From Nitrospinaceae bacterium (GTDB lineage Bacteria > Nitrospinota > Nitrospinia > Nitrospinales > VA-1), in the NCBI GenBank assembly GCA_029937655.1, contig JAPYPK010000007.1, positions 1 to 17,497 of the forward strand: a stretch of 17,497 nucleotides of DNA. Reading direction: 5' to 3'. The stretch's first letter is position 1. Each line of letters begins with the position of its first letter. Position numbers and translations under genes: made by a program. A model generated the notes under the pieces. That model had not been told where the DNA came from, made no database searches, and was given only the letters and a program-made list of their open reading frames with translations. Below are positions 15,313-17,497 of the stretch, in pieces.

Positions 15313-16137
15313 ATGAAGATTTATATTCCTCCTGATTCCCCATTCTTGACTACGGACACCAGAACTAAAAGATGGGCTATTCCTTATCACTCTGAGTGTG
15401 TTAATAGCCGAATTGGTATTTTACTGGATAACAATCGTCAACACCTTCAAAATAAATCTATCCTAGATATCGGGTCTCACACCGGAATTTTTTCTTGGGC
15501 AGCTTTACAGCTCGGGGCAAAATTTATCCATGGTATTGATGTAGAAAAACGTACAACAAAACGTTGCATAGATTTATTTTCTAAAGAAGATATAAGCACA
15601 TCGAAGTACAAATTTGAAACTTATGATATTCTCGAATTTCTAGAAGGGGTAGAACCGAATTCTTTCGACACCGTCTTTTGTTTTGGTGTTCTATATTATA
15701 TGACTGAGCCTTACCGTTTACTCAAGCTTATGGCACGTGCAGCAAAAGAAACTATTCTCATTGATACTTTCACAACTTCCTATTCGGCGGTCCAGGGAAA
15801 GGACGCACCAAGAACTCATCCTCATTTGACAAATCAAATTCTCAGCCTTCCTCTGATGATATCATGCCCTACCCAAACAGAAAAAAAGGATTATAATCTA
15901 CCCGAAAGCTTTAATCGGAAAGGGCGCAATCTAAGCTTGACTACCTTACCCACACACGCAATGTTAGAATTGTGGTTTGAGTCGCTAGGTTTAGCCTGGG
16001 AACCACTAGATTGGTCTAGTCATATTACTAGACCTTGTTCATTTCAGGACTTGCTCACGCCTAAGCAAAAACTTGATTCTCACTGGGCTGACATTTACGC
16101 AAGTGGAATTCGTGTGTCTTATAAACTTGTTATCTGA
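15313..16137 (+). CDS. class I SAM-dependent methyltransferase, target unknown
   Basis: A 274-residue protein with a Rossmann-type methyltransferase core. Motif I is SILDIGSHTGIFSWAALQLG (49-68), the acidic residue is in HGIDVEK (D76), and motif IV is FDTVFCFGVLYYM (118-130). The FGVLYY segment recalls DUF1698/CmoB-like and other small-molecule or tRNA-wobble methylases, but the C-terminal ~110 residues match nothing I recognise. No membrane segment or signal peptide. No clear ribosome binding site precedes the ATG; a TAATAT 19 nt upstream would give a very short leader. It opens a rightward series with the GRDP-like and TPR genes; the gaps (147 and 140 bp) leave co-transcription open. Confidence 0.8.
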   Translation: MKIYIPPDSPFLTTDTRTKRWAIPYHSECVNSRIGILLDNNRQHLQNKSILDIGSHTGIFSWAALQLGAKFIHGIDVEKRTTKRCIDLFSKEDISTSKYKFETYDILEFLEGVEPNSFDTVFCFGVLYYMTEPYRLLKLMARAAKETILIDTFTTSYSAVQGKDAPRTHPHLTNQILSLPLMISCPTQTEKKDYNLPESFNRKGRNLSLTTLPTHAMLELWFESLGLAWEPLDWSSHITRPCSFQDLLTPKQKLDSHWADIYASGIRVSYKLVI

Positions 16138-16284
16138 CGCTAACTAAAGTTTGATAAAAGTATTTAAAAGTAAATGAGGCACATGATCAGATTTTTTTAA
16201 TTTTATTTCCTGAGAAAGAGAGTCTAAAATAGTTTAACCATCAATTGCATTTTTTATTCAACACTTTCCAAGAGAGCCTGGGAT

Positions 16285-16782
16285 ATGAAAAAAACATCGT
16301 TTAATGAATTTAGTCGTAATCTAGATTTAGAATCAATTAAATTTTCTCTTACGCAAAGAGAAGATGGTCCCAGCTGGTCCCTTGTCAAAACCGAAGTGTT
16401 AGAAATTTGGTATCGTAGATTTCTGTATCTATCGAGTATATATAATGACAAAGTGATCGTTCCCAGCAAAGAGATCGATATATTCTGGCACACTCACATC
16501 CTAGATACGCAGAAATACATGTCTGACTGCGAGAACCTATTTGGTAAGTATATTCACCATTTCCCCTATTTTGGAATGCGCGGTGAAAAGGACCGAAGGA
16601 ACCTTGAAAAAGCATTCAGTGAAACAGAGAAATTATTTTTACTTCATTTTGGAGAGTCACCTCTAAGTGCTGGTATTGCAGATTGTGGGGCATTATGCAA
16701 CGAACCGACTCCAATATTTGGCAGTGGCGGACTCCGTCCTAACGAACGGCCAACATTGACTGCGACAGCGATTACTCACTGA
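16285..16782 (+). CDS. GRDP-like (glycine-rich-domain-containing-protein-like) small protein
   Basis: A 165-residue protein related to the domain of plant glycine-rich domain proteins (GRDP-like, formerly DUF1399) also found in bacteria. The signature is clear: a Trp/Tyr-rich helix (EIWYRRFLYLSS), VPSKEIDIFWHTHILDT (WHTH at 68-71), DCENLFG (81-87) and HHFPYFG (91-97). The His/Asp/Cys-rich set could bind a metal, though none is established as far as I know. After a helical part the last ~35 residues are a Cys/Gly/Pro-rich tail (C134, C138, then GSGGLRPNERPTL), unlike the body. GAGAG near 16272 may be the ribosome binding site. The function is unknown. Confidence 0.75.
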   Translation: MKKTSFNEFSRNLDLESIKFSLTQREDGPSWSLVKTEVLEIWYRRFLYLSSIYNDKVIVPSKEIDIFWHTHILDTQKYMSDCENLFGKYIHHFPYFGMRGEKDRRNLEKAFSETEKLFLLHFGESPLSAGIADCGALCNEPTPIFGSGGLRPNERPTLTATAITH

Positions 16783-16922
16783 AGGATAATTTAACGTCTT
16801 CACTTGCTGATATCGTAACACCGTATAAAGAAAAATTTATTCATACATCTAGCCTTACAAAGAACTTGAACTTACAGACATTCCCGAGCATGAGAAATTT
16901 TTTATATTTGTACTTTTAATAT

Positions 16923-17333
16923 ATGTACTCTTCTACTCGCATCTTTTCTTTTTTTATTATCATCTTTACCTTTTTGGTCACCAGTCAATGTTCATCCAAA
17001 AGTAGTGACGAATTAGTCCAAGAAGCCACAAAACATAGTGAAAAAGGTGCCTATGACAAATCGTTTGATTCTTTTTTAAAAGCTACGAAACTGGACCCAA
17101 AAAATGTGAGTGCTTTTTATGGGCTAGGCGGGATATATAATTATCGGAATGAATATGAAAAAGCGGTACAAGCCTTTAAGACCGTGGTAAAACTAGATCC
17201 TACCAATTTTAATGCTCGATATAGTTTAGGGTTCACTTATGAAAAAATTGGGAAACCAGAATTGGCAGAAATAGAGTATGAGCGCTACAATAGTTTGAAA
17301 AAAAGATTTGAATCTATGCTTACGAAGGAATAA
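16923..17333 (+). CDS. exported TPR protein
   Basis: A 136-residue protein with an N-terminal signal sequence: an Arg at residue 6, a hydrophobic core FSFFIIIFTFLVTS, then QCSSKSS. The cysteine at 23 is placed like a lipoprotein cysteine, but Gln at -1 and Thr at -3 do not fit the usual lipobox, so it may be a periplasmic protein or an atypical lipoprotein. Two to three TPR units follow (SFDSFLKATKLDPKN, AVQAFKTVVKLDPTN, ARYSLGFTYEKIGKPELAE). No ribosome binding site precedes the ATG. A lipoprotein gene begins 6 nt after its stop, so the two are surely co-transcribed and both probably act in the envelope. Confidence 0.8.
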   Translation: MYSSTRIFSFFIIIFTFLVTSQCSSKSSDELVQEATKHSEKGAYDKSFDSFLKATKLDPKNVSAFYGLGGIYNYRNEYEKAVQAFKTVVKLDPTNFNARYSLGFTYEKIGKPELAEIEYERYNSLKKRFESMLTKE

Positions 17334-17339
17334 GGAATC

Positions 17340-17497
17340 TTGAAAACTGTATTAGCCGTTACATTACTCACCTTTTTTTTTATATCAGCATGTAATTCAG
17401 GCTTAAGCAAACATCGGAAGCATTCTAGAAAACACCCGCCAAAAGACAGAGTAAGTATTGAACAACTTGCCCTCCATGCCAAAACACATAAAAGAAA
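17340..17497 (+). CDS. lipoprotein, 5' part only (runs off the window)
   Basis: A frame open to the window end, starting at TTG 17340 with AAGGAA (17325-17330) 9 nt upstream. The first 52 residues show a textbook lipoprotein signal: Lys at position 2, a hydrophobic core VLAVTLLTFFF, and the lipobox ISAC with Cys at residue 18. The mature part begins NSGLSKHRKHSRKH, very basic and rich in His and Lys, with no domain recognisable so far. Three Phe codons in the signal form a run of nine T. It follows the exported TPR gene after 6 nt. Confidence 0.72.
   Translation, partial: MKTVLAVTLLTFFFISACNSGLSKHRKHSRKHPPKDRVSIEQLALHAKTHKR

Noticed and set aside
16743..16919. Open frame of 58 codons between the GRDP-like gene and the exported TPR gene, overlapping the GRDP end
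   Set aside because: It has no usable start codon (the first TTG and ATG come near its end), no ribosome binding site and no recognisable motif. Chance openness in AT-rich DNA is enough to explain it.

Overview
The window comes from a Gram-negative bacterium with roughly 40% GC (estimated by eye). The signs are sigma54-type two-component regulation (NtrB/NtrC-like), a soluble-lytic-transglycosylase module, outer-membrane-type lipoprotein signals and Sec signal peptides. The gene content (many TPR proteins, an ArsM-type methyltransferase, FmdB, TTG starts) would suit a marine Nitrospinota- or deltaproteobacterium-like lineage. That placement is inference; no single marker in the window proves it. 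No phage, IS element or CRISPR array is visible.

Layout. Positions 1-154 (minus strand) hold the end of a tRNA operon, tRNA-Lys(UUU) then tRNA-Glu(UUC, cut by the window edge), with a clear sigma70 promoter at 172-200. From 285 to 10117 everything is on the plus strand and closely packed: ilvE (branched-chain aminotransferase), an FmdB-type zinc-ribbon protein, a soluble NtrB-like histidine kinase with its NtrC-like activator, two tandem aspartoacylase/succinylglutamate-desuccinylase-family genes (the second lacks the catalytic residues), a TrmN6-like adenine methyltransferase, and one long frame that joins tRNA dimethylallyltransferase (MiaA) to a TPR-rich Slt-type lytic transglycosylase. 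After a 146-bp gap come a DUF362 gene and arsM (arsenite methyltransferase). These face a minus-strand TVP38/TMEM64 membrane protein and a 523-residue TPR protein.

A 359-bp AT-rich intergenic region (14954-15312) with two perfect inverted repeats separates the TPR gene from a rightward group: a SAM-dependent methyltransferase, a GRDP-like protein with a Cys/Gly/Pro tail, a secreted TPR protein, and the start of a lipoprotein gene that runs off the window.

How the genes fit together. The left block mixes amino-acid metabolism (IlvE), a signalling pair, and two tRNA-modification enzymes (TrmN6-like, MiaA) coupled to cell-wall turnover. The middle block suggests arsenic handling: ArsM methylates As(III), and TVP38-family proteins are known neighbours of arsenosugar genes in other bacteria. 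The most unusual points are the MiaA-Slt fusion, the altered P-loop of that MiaA inside a 71-nt overlap with the upstream gene, and the catalytic/non-catalytic deacylase pair. I do not see a clear-cut new defence or biosynthetic system.
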